Shown one piece after another: positions 1-9,859 of a stretch of 64,000 bases of DNA. Each line of letters opens with the position of its first letter. The stretch's first letter is position 1. A program made the position numbers and the translations under genes. The notes under the pieces were generated by a model. That model worked only from the letters and a program-made list of their open reading frames with translations, searched no databases and had not been told where the DNA came from. Source of the stretch: Streptomyces rapamycinicus NRRL 5491 (GTDB lineage: Bacteria > Actinomycetota > Actinomycetes > Streptomycetales > Streptomycetaceae); the NCBI RefSeq assembly GCF_024298965.1, contig NZ_CP085193.1, positions 9,114,001 through 9,178,000 of the forward strand, given 5' to 3'.

Positions 1-3000
1 CGGTGCTCGGGCTCGCGGGTCCGGCGGCGGCCGGGGGCGGGCGGACGTTCAAGGACATGGGCTTCGACTCCCTGACCGCCGGCCAGTTGCGCAACAGCCT
101 GCGGAAGCGGACGGGCCTGAGCCTGCCCTCGACCCTGGTCTACGACCACCCGACGCCCGAGGCCCTGGCCGGCCATCTGTGGACCGAGCTCGGCGGCGAG
201 GCCGACGAGCGGCGGGGGAGCGCCGTACCGGCCGCGAGCACGGCCGGTGGTGCGGGAGCCGGGGCGGCCGACGCGGAGCCGATCGCGATCATCGGAATGA
301 GCTGCCGTTTCCCCGGCGGGGTGCGCTCGCCCGAGCAACTGTGGGAGTTGCTGGCCGAGGGCACGGACGCCATCTCCCCGCTGCCCGCCGACCGCGGCTG
401 GGACGCGGGCGCGTACCACCCCGACCCGGAGCGGACGGGCACGACCTACTCGGCGGCGGGAGGCTTCGTCGACGGCGTGGCGGAGTTCGACGCGGCGTTC
501 TTCGGCATCTCCCCGCGCGAGGCGGTCTCGATGGACCCGCAGCAGCGGATACTGCTGGAGCTCACCTGGGAGGCGTTCGAACGCGCCGGGATCGACCCCG
601 CGGCCCTGCGGTCCAGCCTGACCGGCACCTTCGTCTCGGCGACCGCCCAGAGTTACGGCACCGGGGTGTCGGCGGACTCCGACGGATACCAGCTCACCGG
701 CACCATCCCCAGCGTGCTCTCGGGCCGTCTGGCCTATCTGTTCGACCTCCACGGGCCGGCCGTGACGGTGGACACCGCCTGCTCGGCGTCCCTGGTCGCG
801 CTGCACATGGCGTGCCAGTCGCTGCGCTCGGGGGAGAGCACCCTGGCCCTCGCGGGCGGTGCCACGGTGCTGACCGGCCCGGACCTTCTGGTCTCGCTGA
901 GCAGGCACCGGGTCATGGCGCCCGATGGGCGGTGCAAGGCGTTCGCCGAGTCGGCGGACGGCATGGGCATCGCCGAAGGCGCCGGTCTCCTGGTGCTGGA
1001 GAAGCTCTCCGACGCGGTCCGCCACGGCCACCAAGTGCTGGCGGTGGTCCGCGGGTCGGCGGTGAACTCCGACGGCGCCTCCAACGGGCTGACCGCGCCG
1101 AGCGGACCGGCGCAGCAGCGGGTCATCCGCCAGGCCCTCGCCAACAGCGGCCTTTCGGCGTCCGACGTCGACGTGGTCGAGGCACACGGAACCGGCACCG
1201 CACTGGGCGATCCGATCGAAGCGCACGCGCTGCTGGCCACCTACGGCCAGGACCGGGACGGCAACCCGCCGCTGCTGGTCGGCTCGGTCAAGTCCAACAT
1301 CGGACACACCCAGGTGGCCGCCGGTGTCGCGGGTGTCATCAAGATGGTGCTGGCCATGCGGCGCGGCGTCCTGCCGAAGACGCTGCACGCCGCCGAGCCG
1401 TCCTCCCGTATCGCCTGGGACTCGGGCGCGGTCGAGCTGCTGACCGAGGCGGCGCCGTGGCCCGACCTCGGCCGTCCGCGGCGGGCCGCGGTCTCCGCGT
1501 TCGGCATGAGCGGGACCAACGCCCACGCCGTACTGGAGCAGGCCCCGGCGCCCACCGGCCCGGTCCCGGATCCGGTGTGGGACGGGCCGGTGGCATGGCC
1601 GCTGGCGGGCAAGTCGGCCGGAGCGCTGCGCGCCCAGGCCGCGAAGCTGCTCGCACATCTGGACACCCACCCGGGGACGCACCCGGTGGACATCGGGCAT
1701 TCCCTGGCCACCACCCGCGCCGCGTTCGAGCACCGGGCGGTGCTGGTCGGCCAGGACCTCGCGGCGCTGCGCGGAAGCCTGGCGGCCCTGGCCGAGGGCA
1801 CCTCGGATCCCGCGGCGGTGCGCGGCACGGCGCCCGAGCGCGGCCCGATGGTCTTCGTCTTCCCCGGACAGGACGCGGCGTGGGCCGGGATGGCGGCCGA
1901 ACTGCTCGATGTCTCCCCCGTCTTCGCCGCGCGCGTCGCCGACTGCGAGGCGGCCCTGGCCCCGTACCTCGACTGGTCGCCCACCGATGTGATCCGCGGT
2001 GAGCCCGGCGCTCCGCCGATCGAGAAGCGCCCCGATGTGCTGCAGCCCGTGCTGTGGACGGTCATGGTCTCGCTCGCCACCCTGTGGCGCTCTTTCGGCG
2101 TCGAGCCCGCCGCCGTCGTCGGCCACTCCCAGGGCGAGGTCGCCGCCGCCTGCGTCAGCGGCGGGCTGTCGCTGGACGACGGCGCCCGCGTGGTGGCGCT
2201 GCGCAGCCGGCTCATCCACGAACGCCTGTCCGGACGCGGCGCGATGATGTCGGCGATGGCATCGCCGGAGCGGATCCGGGAGTTGCTGGACGAGGTGTCC
2301 GGCGCGGTGTCCATCGCCGCGGTCAACGGACCGAAGACGGTGACGCTCTCCGGCGATCCGGCCGCTCTGGACCAGGTCGAGCGCGGTCTGTCCGTCGCCA
2401 GGATCATGCGCTGGCGGCTGGCCGGGGTGGACTTCGCCGCCCACTCGGCGCATATCGACGAGATCGAGGCCGAGTTGCTGGAGCTGCTGGCTCCGGTGCG
2501 GCCCCGCCCCTCGGAGGTGCCGTTCTACTCCACGGTGACCGGGGGCCGTCTCGACACCGAAGAGCTGGACGCCCGGTACTGGTGCCGGAACCTGCGGCAG
2601 ACCGTGTCCTATGCCGAGACGATGACCGGTCTCCTGCGCGAGGGCTACGGGCTCCTGATCGAGGTCGGCCCGCATCCGGTGCTCGCGGTCGGCACCAGCG
2701 AGCTCATCGAGAACGCGGGCAGCCCGGCGGTCACCCTGGGCACCCTGCGCCGGGACGACGGCGGATGGGACCGGGTCCTGCGCTCGCTCGGGGAGGCGTA
2801 CGCCCACGGCGTGCCCGTCGACTGGACCAGGGTGCTCCCCGGCGGCCGCACGGTGGACCTGCCCACCTACGCCTTCCAGCACGAGTCGTACTGGACAGCC
2901 CCGCTCACCCCGCCCACCTCGCGGACCGGCACCGCCGAAGGTGCCGACGAGCCGCTGTGGACCGCCGTGGACCAGGGAGACAGCGCCGCGGTCGCCACGC

Positions 3001-5747
3001 TGATCGGCCTCGGACCCGAGAGCAAGGGCGCGCTCGACTCGGTGCTCCCAGCGCTGTCGGCGTGGCGCAGGCGGCGGGACGAGCACACGCAGGCCGGCCT
3101 GCGGCGCTACCGGACGGTGTGGACACCCCTGCGCGTCCCCGCGGGCCCCTCACTCACCGGAACCTGGCTGGTACTCACCACCGGCTCCATCGACGACACG
3201 GATGTGGTTGCCGCGCTGACCGCACACGGCGCCCGGGCGCGCCGTGTGCTGCTCGACGGGACCCACACCGGCCCGCAGGCGATGGCCGCACACCTCGCCG
3301 GCATCGGCCTCGACCGGGCGGCCGGAGTGGTGTCGCTGCTCGCGGCGGCAGAGGACGCGGACAGCTGCGAACCAGTGCTGCCAGCGGCGGCGGAGGACCC
3401 GGACAGCGGCGAACCCGCGCTGCCCGCCGGTCCGGCCCTCAGCGTGTCGCTGGTCCAGGCGCTGATGGCGGCCGGGGCCGAGGTGCCGCTGTGGACGGTG
3501 ACCCGCGGCGCGGTCTCCACCGGCCCGGCCGACCCGGTCCGCCACCCGCGGCAGGCGATGGTCCTCGGACTCGCCAGGACCGCGGCCGTGGAGGCACCGT
3601 CGCGGCGCGGCGGGCCGGCCGACCTCCCGGAGCGCCTCGACCCCGAGTCGGCCGGCCGGTTCGCCGCGCTGCTCTCGGCGGATCCAGGGGAGGACCAGGC
3701 GGCGGTGCGCTCCTCGAACGTCCTCGTCCGGCGACTGGTGCGGGCACCGGCACGAGCCGACTCGCCCGGCACCTGGACGCCCCGTGGCACGATCCTGGTC
3801 ACCGGCGGCACCGGGGCGCTGGGCGGCCGGGTCGCCCGATGGCTGTCCCACCAGGGCGCGGAGCGCCTGGTGCTGATGAACCGGCGCGGCCCCGAGGCAC
3901 CGGGCGCGGCCGAACTGATGGCGGAACTGACTGCCCAGGGGACGACCGCCGAGGTGGTGCGGTGCGAGCTGACCGACAGAAAGGCCGTGGCCGGGGTGCT
4001 CGACCGGCTCTCGGCAGAAGGCCATCCGGTACGCGCCGTGGTGCACACGGCGGGGACGAGCCCGCTGGGCCCGCTCGCCACGGCGAGCCCCGACCACTTC
4101 GCCGACGCGCTCCACACGAAGGTGGCGGGCGCCGCGCACCTCGACCAACTGCTCGACGACACCGGCCTGGACGCCTTCGTGCTGTTCTCCTCGGTCTCCG
4201 GCGTCTGGGGCATCGGCCACCACGCGGCACAGGCCGCCGCCAACGCGTATCTGGAAGCGCTGGCCTCCCAGCGCCGCGCCCGGGGCGCCCGCGCGACGGC
4301 GATCTCCTTCAGCCCCTGGGAGGAGGCGCGCGGGCGGATGAGCGAGCACGACCGTGAACAACTCCTGCGCAGCGGAATGTCCTTCCTCGACGGCGACCTG
4401 GCCCTGGCCGCGCTCGCCCAGGCGCTGCATGAACAGGAGACCGCGCTGACGGTCGCCGACATCGACTGGGACCGCTACCTCCCCGTCATCACCGGGGCCG
4501 CGCCCCGCCCGTTCTTCAGCGAGCTGCCGGAGGCGGCCAAGCTCACCGAGCCCCAGCCCACGGGCGGACACGACGACTTCTCGGCACGGCTGCGGGGCCT
4601 GCCGCCCGCGGAAGCGCGGCGGCTCCTCCTCGACCTGGTGCGGAGCGAGGCCGCGGTGGCCCTCGGCCACTCATCCGGCGAGGCCGTCGAGGAACACTCC
4701 GCCTTCCGCGACCACGGCATGGACTCGCTCGCCGCCATCGACCTGCGCAACCGGCTCGCCGCCGCGCTGGGCACGACCCTGCCCAGCACCGTAGTCCTCA
4801 CCCACCCCACCCCGGCCGACCTGGCCGGCCATCTCCTCGACCACCTCGCCGCGGCGCCGACGGAGGACCACGGCCCCGGCGCGGCCCCGACGCCCGACCT
4901 GGTCGCCCGCCTCCACCGCGACGCCGTGCGGACGGGCCGCCGGAACGAGGCCGAAACCCTTCTTCTCGACGTCGCCGCCCTCCGGCCCAAGAGCACCGGG
5001 CCCATCCCGCCCGCCCTGGACCGGCTCACCACCGGCCCCGCCCTGGACCGGCTCACCACCGGCACGTCCGACACCCGTCTGATCTGCGTGGCCCCCATCG
5101 TGCCCCTGACCGGACCCGACACCTACTTCACCCTGGCCGGGGCGCTCCCCGGCACCTGGGCCGTCTCCTGCCTGACGCCCCCCGGCTTCCGCACCGACGA
5201 GCCGCTGCCCGCCACCCGCGAAGCCCTCGTCGAAGGGCTGGCCCAAGCCGTGGCCGCGAGCACCGGCGGTGACACCACCGACCCGGTGATCCTCCTGGGC
5301 ACCTCATCCGGCGGCATCCTCGCTCACGAGACCGCCCGCCATCTCGCGGACCACGGAACGCCCGTACGGGCCGTCGTCCTCCTGGACACCTACATCCTGG
5401 AATCCCCTGCCGCCCGTGCACTCCAACCCCATCTGTGGCACGGACTGTACGAGCGCGAGCACCACGCCGACGGCTTCACCGCCACCGACCTGTCCGCCTA
5501 CGCCTGGATGGAACAGCTCATCCACACCTGGACCCCCGCACCCACGCCCTTCCCGACCCTGCTCCTGCGCGCCTCGGACCCGCTCCCCGCATCACCCGGG
5601 GCGGACCCGGTGCCGCACGACTGGCAGACGGCCCTTCCTCACATCACCACCACCCGCACCACGCCGGGCAACCACTTCACCCTCGTCAACCAGCACGCCT
5701 CAGCCGCCGCGGGCCACATCACCGACTGGCTCACCGGGCTGGGCTGA
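1..5747 (+). CDS. Type I modular polyketide synthase, terminal module with thioesterase (5' partial)
   Basis: The reading frame is open at the left edge, so the gene starts upstream; the GTG at 3 is not a real start. Visible domains, numbered from that codon, are: the end of an ACP (GFDSL phosphopantetheine motif, about 20-65); a KS (about 93-520) with TACSAS (Cys260), EAHGTGT and KSNIGH; an AT (about 618-930) with GHSQG (Ser about 708) and FAAHS where methylmalonyl ATs usually have YASHS; a KR (about 1260-1440) with the GGTGALG NADPH loop; an ACP with GMDSL (about 1575); and a TE with GTSSGG (about 1766) and GNHFTLV for the catalytic His. There is no DH or ER. The KR has the Lys, Ser and Asn of the active site, but the catalytic Tyr position reads Gln (HHAAQAAANAYL), so reduction is probably lost. 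The enzyme would make the last extension and release or cyclise the chain. Substrate choice (methylmalonyl-like) is inferred from GHSQG and FAAHS. Confidence 0.95.
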   Translation, partial: VLGLAGPAAAGGGRTFKDMGFDSLTAGQLRNSLRKRTGLSLPSTLVYDHPTPEALAGHLWTELGGEADERRGSAVPAASTAGGAGAGAADAEPIAIIGMSCRFPGGVRSPEQLWELLAEGTDAISPLPADRGWDAGAYHPDPERTGTTYSAAGGFVDGVAEFDAAFFGISPREAVSMDPQQRILLELTWEAFERAGIDPAALRSSLTGTFVSATAQSYGTGVSADSDGYQLTGTIPSVLSGRLAYLFDLHGPAVTVDTACSASLVALHMACQSLRSGESTLALAGGATVLTGPDLLVSLSRHRVMAPDGRCKAFAESADGMGIAEGAGLLVLEKLSDAVRHGHQVLAVVRGSAVNSDGASNGLTAPSGPAQQRVIRQALANSGLSASDVDVVEAHGTGTALGDPIEAHALLATYGQDRDGNPPLLVGSVKSNIGHTQVAAGVAGVIKMVLAMRRGVLPKTLHAAEPSSRIAWDSGAVELLTEAAPWPDLGRPRRAAVSAFGMSGTNAHAVLEQAPAPTGPVPDPVWDGPVAWPLAGKSAGALRAQAAKLLAHLDTHPGTHPVDIGHSLATTRAAFEHRAVLVGQDLAALRGSLAALAEGTSDPAAVRGTAPERGPMVFVFPGQDAAWAGMAAELLDVSPVFAARVADCEAALAPYLDWSPTDVIRGEPGAPPIEKRPDVLQPVLWTVMVSLATLWRSFGVEPAAVVGHSQGEVAAACVSGGLSLDDGARVVALRSRLIHERLSGRGAMMSAMASPERIRELLDEVSGAVSIAAVNGPKTVTLSGDPAALDQVERGLSVARIMRWRLAGVDFAAHSAHIDEIEAELLELLAPVRPRPSEVPFYSTVTGGRLDTEELDARYWCRNLRQTVSYAETMTGLLREGYGLLIEVGPHPVLAVGTSELIENAGSPAVTLGTLRRDDGGWDRVLRSLGEAYAHGVPVDWTRVLPGGRTVDLPTYAFQHESYWTAPLTPPTSRTGTAEGADEPLWTAVDQGDSAAVATLIGLGPESKGALDSVLPALSAWRRRRDEHTQAGLRRYRTVWTPLRVPAGPSLTGTWLVLTTGSIDDTDVVAALTAHGARARRVLLDGTHTGPQAMAAHLAGIGLDRAAGVVSLLAAAEDADSCEPVLPAAAEDPDSGEPALPAGPALSVSLVQALMAAGAEVPLWTVTRGAVSTGPADPVRHPRQAMVLGLARTAAVEAPSRRGGPADLPERLDPESAGRFAALLSADPGEDQAAVRSSNVLVRRLVRAPARADSPGTWTPRGTILVTGGTGALGGRVARWLSHQGAERLVLMNRRGPEAPGAAELMAELTAQGTTAEVVRCELTDRKAVAGVLDRLSAEGHPVRAVVHTAGTSPLGPLATASPDHFADALHTKVAGAAHLDQLLDDTGLDAFVLFSSVSGVWGIGHHAAQAAANAYLEALASQRRARGARATAISFSPWEEARGRMSEHDREQLLRSGMSFLDGDLALAALAQALHEQETALTVADIDWDRYLPVITGAAPRPFFSELPEAAKLTEPQPTGGHDDFSARLRGLPPAEARRLLLDLVRSEAAVALGHSSGEAVEEHSAFRDHGMDSLAAIDLRNRLAAALGTTLPSTVVLTHPTPADLAGHLLDHLAAAPTEDHGPGAAPTPDLVARLHRDAVRTGRRNEAETLLLDVAALRPKSTGPIPPALDRLTTGPALDRLTTGTSDTRLICVAPIVPLTGPDTYFTLAGALPGTWAVSCLTPPGFRTDEPLPATREALVEGLAQAVAASTGGDTTDPVILLGTSSGGILAHETARHLADHGTPVRAVVLLDTYILESPAARALQPHLWHGLYEREHHADGFTATDLSAYAWMEQLIHTWTPAPTPFPTLLLRASDPLPASPGADPVPHDWQTALPHITTTRTTPGNHFTLVNQHASAAAGHITDWLTGLG
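3345..3422 (+). repeat. In-frame 39-bp tandem duplication in the PKS gene
   Basis: Two consecutive 39-bp units encode AAEDADSCEPVLP and AAEDPDSGEPALP in the linker before the KR catalytic half. The reading frame is preserved, so this is a coding-neutral linker expansion. Confidence 0.8.
5013..5066 (+). repeat. In-frame 27-bp tandem duplication before the PKS thioesterase
   Basis: Two nearly identical 27-bp units encode ALDRLTTGP and ALDRLTTGT in the ACP-TE linker. The near identity suggests a recent duplication. Confidence 0.85.
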
Positions 5748-5784
5748 GCGGACCCTCGCAGCACACCGGCCAGGGCCCGGCATT

Positions 5785-5811
5785 CCGGTACCGGGTTCCG
5801 GCCGGTACCGG
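5785..5811. terminator. Bidirectional hairpin between convergent PKS and MFS genes
   Basis: CCGGTACCGG occurs twice, separated by GTTCCGG. Each copy is self-complementary, so the pair can form a strong GC stem. It lies in the 100-bp gap between two convergent stop codons. No T tract is present, as is common in Streptomyces terminators. Confidence 0.5.
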
Positions 5812-5847
5812 GAGGCCGTTGTCTCCCACGGGCCCGGTCACACCGGC

Positions 5848-7152
<1,305 letters not shown>

Positions 7153-7160
7153 GAGGGGGA

Positions 7161-7188
7161 GTGTTACCGCTAACATGTGGGCCGTCAA
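7161..7188 (-). promoter_or_regulatory. Promoter with overlapping LacI-type operator for the MFS gene
   Basis: On the minus strand TTGACG (7188-7183) and TAACAC (7166-7161) are separated by 16 bp. The palindrome TGTTACCGCTAACA (7162-7175) covers the -10 region; TGTTA-N4-TAACA is typical of LacI/GalR-family operators. Binding there would block RNA polymerase. Confidence 0.6.
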
Positions 7189-7289
7189 GGGTGTTTGGCG
7201 GCGGTTGGCCAGCGCGCTCGGCGCCCCGGAGGCGACCCGAGCCCGGAAAAGGAGCTGCGGAGCGGGTGGGGCCTTGCCACGCTGTGCGG

Positions 7290-8036
7290 ATGGACCGTCA
7301 ACGGAGATCCCATCTCGCGCACGCCGACCATCCGATCGCCGCCCCGATCGCCGACGAGTCGGTGGCCCGACTGCTCGACCGGGCGGTGGCGGACGAGGCC
7401 GACCGCGCCCTCGACCTCGGCTGCGGAGGCGGCGAATGGCTGCGGCGGCTGCTGGTCCGCTATCCGTGGATGCGCGCCGAGGGGGTGGACATCCACACCG
7501 CGGCCCTGGAGCAGGCGCGCGAGGGCGCGGAGGAATCCGAGGTCGCGGACCGGCTGGTCCTCCATGAGATGGACGCCGCGGTCTTCGCCTCGGCGCACCG
7601 CTTCGACGTGGTCCTGAGCGTCGGCGCCGCGCACGCCTTCGGCGGCCTGCTGCCCACTCTCGCGGCGGCGCGCGAACTCCTCGCCCCGGACGGCCATGTC
7701 CTCGTGGGCGACGGCTTCTGGGAGCGCGAACCCGACGCCGCCGCCCTCTCCGCGCTGGGCGCCACCTGGGACGACTACGCGGACCTCGCGACGACCGTCG
7801 ACCGAGTGGTCGCGGACGGCTGGACGCCGGTCTACGGCCATGTCAGCACGGCCGGGGAGTGGGACGACTACGAGTGGTCCTGGACCGGCTCCCTCTCCCG
7901 CTGGGCCCTGGACCACCGCGAGGAACCCGACGCCCTGGACGCGTACAAAGTCGCCGCCGAACACCGATCCCAGTGGCTGAGCGGCTACCGCGGCACCCTG
8001 GGCTTCGTCACGCTCGTGCTGCGGCGGAGTCCCTGA
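7290..8036 (+). CDS. Class I SAM-dependent methyltransferase
   Basis: 248 residues with a Rossmann-type SAM-binding motif LDLGCGGGEW (about 40-50), an acidic residue after strand 2 (EGVDIH) and a post-motif FDVVLSVGAAHAFGG. The fold is that of small-molecule or general methyltransferases; the substrate is not evident. The ATG at 7290 was chosen because it starts MDRQRRSHL shortly before the conserved region, while upstream in-frame codons overlap the MFS promoter. It is transcribed away from the MFS gene and lies 37 bp before another methyltransferase gene, so the two may be co-transcribed. Confidence 0.85.
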   Translation: MDRQRRSHLAHADHPIAAPIADESVARLLDRAVADEADRALDLGCGGGEWLRRLLVRYPWMRAEGVDIHTAALEQAREGAEESEVADRLVLHEMDAAVFASAHRFDVVLSVGAAHAFGGLLPTLAAARELLAPDGHVLVGDGFWEREPDAAALSALGATWDDYADLATTVDRVVADGWTPVYGHVSTAGEWDDYEWSWTGSLSRWALDHREEPDALDAYKVAAEHRSQWLSGYRGTLGFVTLVLRRSP

Positions 8037-8073
8037 CCCGGGCGTTGTCGGTGGCCGGTGCGACCATCGCGGT

Positions 8074-9186
8074 ATGGGTGCAGAGAGCTCGGCCAACGCC
8101 TACTGGGACGCCGCCGCCGCGGGCTTCGACGATGAGCCGGATCATGGGCTGCGGGACCCGGCCGTGCGGGCGGCGTGGGCCGGGCGGTTGCGGAAGTGGT
8201 TGCCCGGGCGGGGCGTGGATGTGCTTGACCTCGGGTGCGGCACGGGGAGCCTCGCGTCGCTCGCGGCCGGGTGGGGGCATCGGGTGACGGGGGTCGACCG
8301 GTCGCCGCGCATGGTCGAGCTGGCGCGGGCGAAGCTGGCCGGGACGGGGGCCAGGGTGGTCGTCGGGGACGCGGCGGAGCCGCCCGTGGGGGAGGGGCGG
8401 TTCGATGTCGTGCTGGTGCGGCATCTGCTGTGGATGCTGCCGGATCAGCGGGCGGTGCTGCGGCGTTGGGTGCGGCTGCTGCGGCCGGGTGGGCGGCTGG
8501 TGCTGATCGAGGGGCGGTGGGGCGAGTCCGAGCCCGTCGGGCTGACCGCCGCCGAGCTGTCCGCGCTGGTCGGGCCGTTGACGGAGCGGCTGTCGGTTGA
8601 GCAGCTCGCGCCGGACGCGGCGCTGTGGGGGCGGGCCGTGCGCGACGAGCGGTATGCCCTGGTGGCGGACCTCGCGCCGGTGCGGCGGCATCGGGAGATC
8701 GTCGATGTGCATCTGATCCTGCGCCGGGGCGGCGACGTCCTGCTCGCGCGGCGGGCGAACACGGGTTATGCGGATGGGCTGCTGCATGCCCCGTCCGGGC
8801 ATGTCGAGGACGGTGAGGACGTGCGGGCCGCGATGATCCGGGAGGCGGCAGAGGAGATCGGGATCAGCCTCGGCCCGGACGAGGTGCGGGCCGTGCTCGT
8901 GTTGCAGCACAAGGCGCCGACGGGGGACGCCCGTACGGGGTGGTTCTTCGAGGCCGAGGTGGGGGATCGAGGGGAGGGCGGGTGCGAGCCTGTCAATCGG
9001 GAGCCGGAGAAGTGTTCCGAGCTGGGCTGGTTCCCGCTGGACGCGTTGCCGGACGACATGGTGGCGTACTGCCGCGCGGGCCTCGAGGCGTATCGCGCGG
9101 GGCACCGGTTCGCCCTCCACTGGCATGAGCCGGACGACCCCATCGCGTACGCCCCCGAGGGGTCCGATCGGCTGACCCCGCTCTGA
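8074..9186 (+). CDS. Fusion of SAM-dependent methyltransferase and NUDIX hydrolase
   Basis: 370 residues with two clear parts. Residues 1-200 are a class I methyltransferase (VLDLGCGTGSLA, then VTGVDRSPRMV and FDVVLVRHLLWMLP). Residues 205-360 are a NUDIX domain with a complete box: Gly, five residues, Glu, seven residues, then REAAEEIGI (about 247-269). NUDIX enzymes hydrolyse nucleoside diphosphates linked to another moiety; the methyltransferase substrate is unknown. The ATG at 8074 follows the preceding methyltransferase gene by 37 bp. The downstream TetR gene in the same direction has its own operator-like site. Confidence 0.9.
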   Translation: MGAESSANAYWDAAAAGFDDEPDHGLRDPAVRAAWAGRLRKWLPGRGVDVLDLGCGTGSLASLAAGWGHRVTGVDRSPRMVELARAKLAGTGARVVVGDAAEPPVGEGRFDVVLVRHLLWMLPDQRAVLRRWVRLLRPGGRLVLIEGRWGESEPVGLTAAELSALVGPLTERLSVEQLAPDAALWGRAVRDERYALVADLAPVRRHREIVDVHLILRRGGDVLLARRANTGYADGLLHAPSGHVEDGEDVRAAMIREAAEEIGISLGPDEVRAVLVLQHKAPTGDARTGWFFEAEVGDRGEGGCEPVNREPEKCSELGWFPLDALPDDMVAYCRAGLEAYRAGHRFALHWHEPDDPIAYAPEGSDRLTPL

Positions 9187-9200
9187 TGGCCGGAGATTCT

Positions 9201-9213
9201 GGGACGTTGTCCC
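9201..9213. promoter_or_regulatory. Putative TetR autoregulatory operator
   Basis: GGGACGTTGTCCC is a perfect inverted repeat with 5-bp arms, immediately before a -10-like TAGACT (9221-9226) and the GTG of the TetR gene. Its position in the promoter suggests autorepression. Confidence 0.5.
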
Positions 9214-9247
9214 GGTTAGCTAGACTCGAGCGCGAAGGGAGGGTGCG

Positions 9248-9838
9248 GTGAACGACAACGATCGAGACGCGGAGCGCGCGGCCCGGCCCAAGCGGGCGGA
9301 CGCGCGGCGCAACGAGAAGGCGCTGCTCGAGGCCGCCGCCGCGGTGTTCGTCAGCTCGGGCGTGGAAGCGCCGATACGCGATATCGCGGCCAAGGCCGGT
9401 GTCGGGACGGCCACGATCTACCGCCACTTCCCGACCCGAGCCGACCTCATCGTCGCCGTCTACCGGCACCAGGTCGAGGCCCTCGCCGAAGCCGCTCCCG
9501 CGCTGCTGGCGAGCGGCGAGACCCCGCACGCCGCGCTGGGCCGGTGGATCGACCTCTTTGTCGACTTCCTGGTCACCAAGCACGGCCTCGCCGCCGTGCT
9601 CCAGTCCGATGACCCCTGCTTCGACCCCCTGCACTCCTACTTCATCGACCGGCTCCTGCCCGTGTGCGACGAGCTGCTCGACGCCGCGGTCGACGCCGAC
9701 GAGATCCGCTCCGGGCAGGACGCCTATGAGCTGATGCGCGGCGTCGGCAGCCTCTGCGCGGGCGCCGGTGACAACCCCCGCTATGACGCACGCCGTCTCG
9801 TCGGGCTGCTCATCTCGGGGCTGCGCCAATCGCGCTGA
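9248..9838 (+). CDS. TetR/AcrR family transcriptional regulator
   Basis: 196 residues. The N-terminal helix-turn-helix is VFVSSGVEAPIRDIAAKAGV followed by TATIYRHFPTRADL (about 35-70), the standard TetR layout; the C-terminal ligand-binding helices are divergent. It starts at GTG 9248 with GGGAGGG just upstream. A palindrome, GGGACGTTGTCCC, lies in the promoter. Target genes are not obvious: the upstream neighbour is the methyltransferase-NUDIX gene, and the next gene is convergent. Confidence 0.88.
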   Translation: MNDNDRDAERAARPKRADARRNEKALLEAAAAVFVSSGVEAPIRDIAAKAGVGTATIYRHFPTRADLIVAVYRHQVEALAEAAPALLASGETPHAALGRWIDLFVDFLVTKHGLAAVLQSDDPCFDPLHSYFIDRLLPVCDELLDAAVDADEIRSGQDAYELMRGVGSLCAGAGDNPRYDARRLVGLLISGLRQSR

Positions 9839-9859
9839 CCCGCTGATGCGCCGACGCGG

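Noticed and set aside
3..5. GTG at the left edge as the PKS start
   Set aside because: The frame is open to the edge and begins inside an ACP domain, so the gene is truncated by the window.
3150..4670. Long antisense frames inside the PKS gene
   Set aside because: They mirror the KR and ACP coding sequence and have no recognisable domain or ribosome site.
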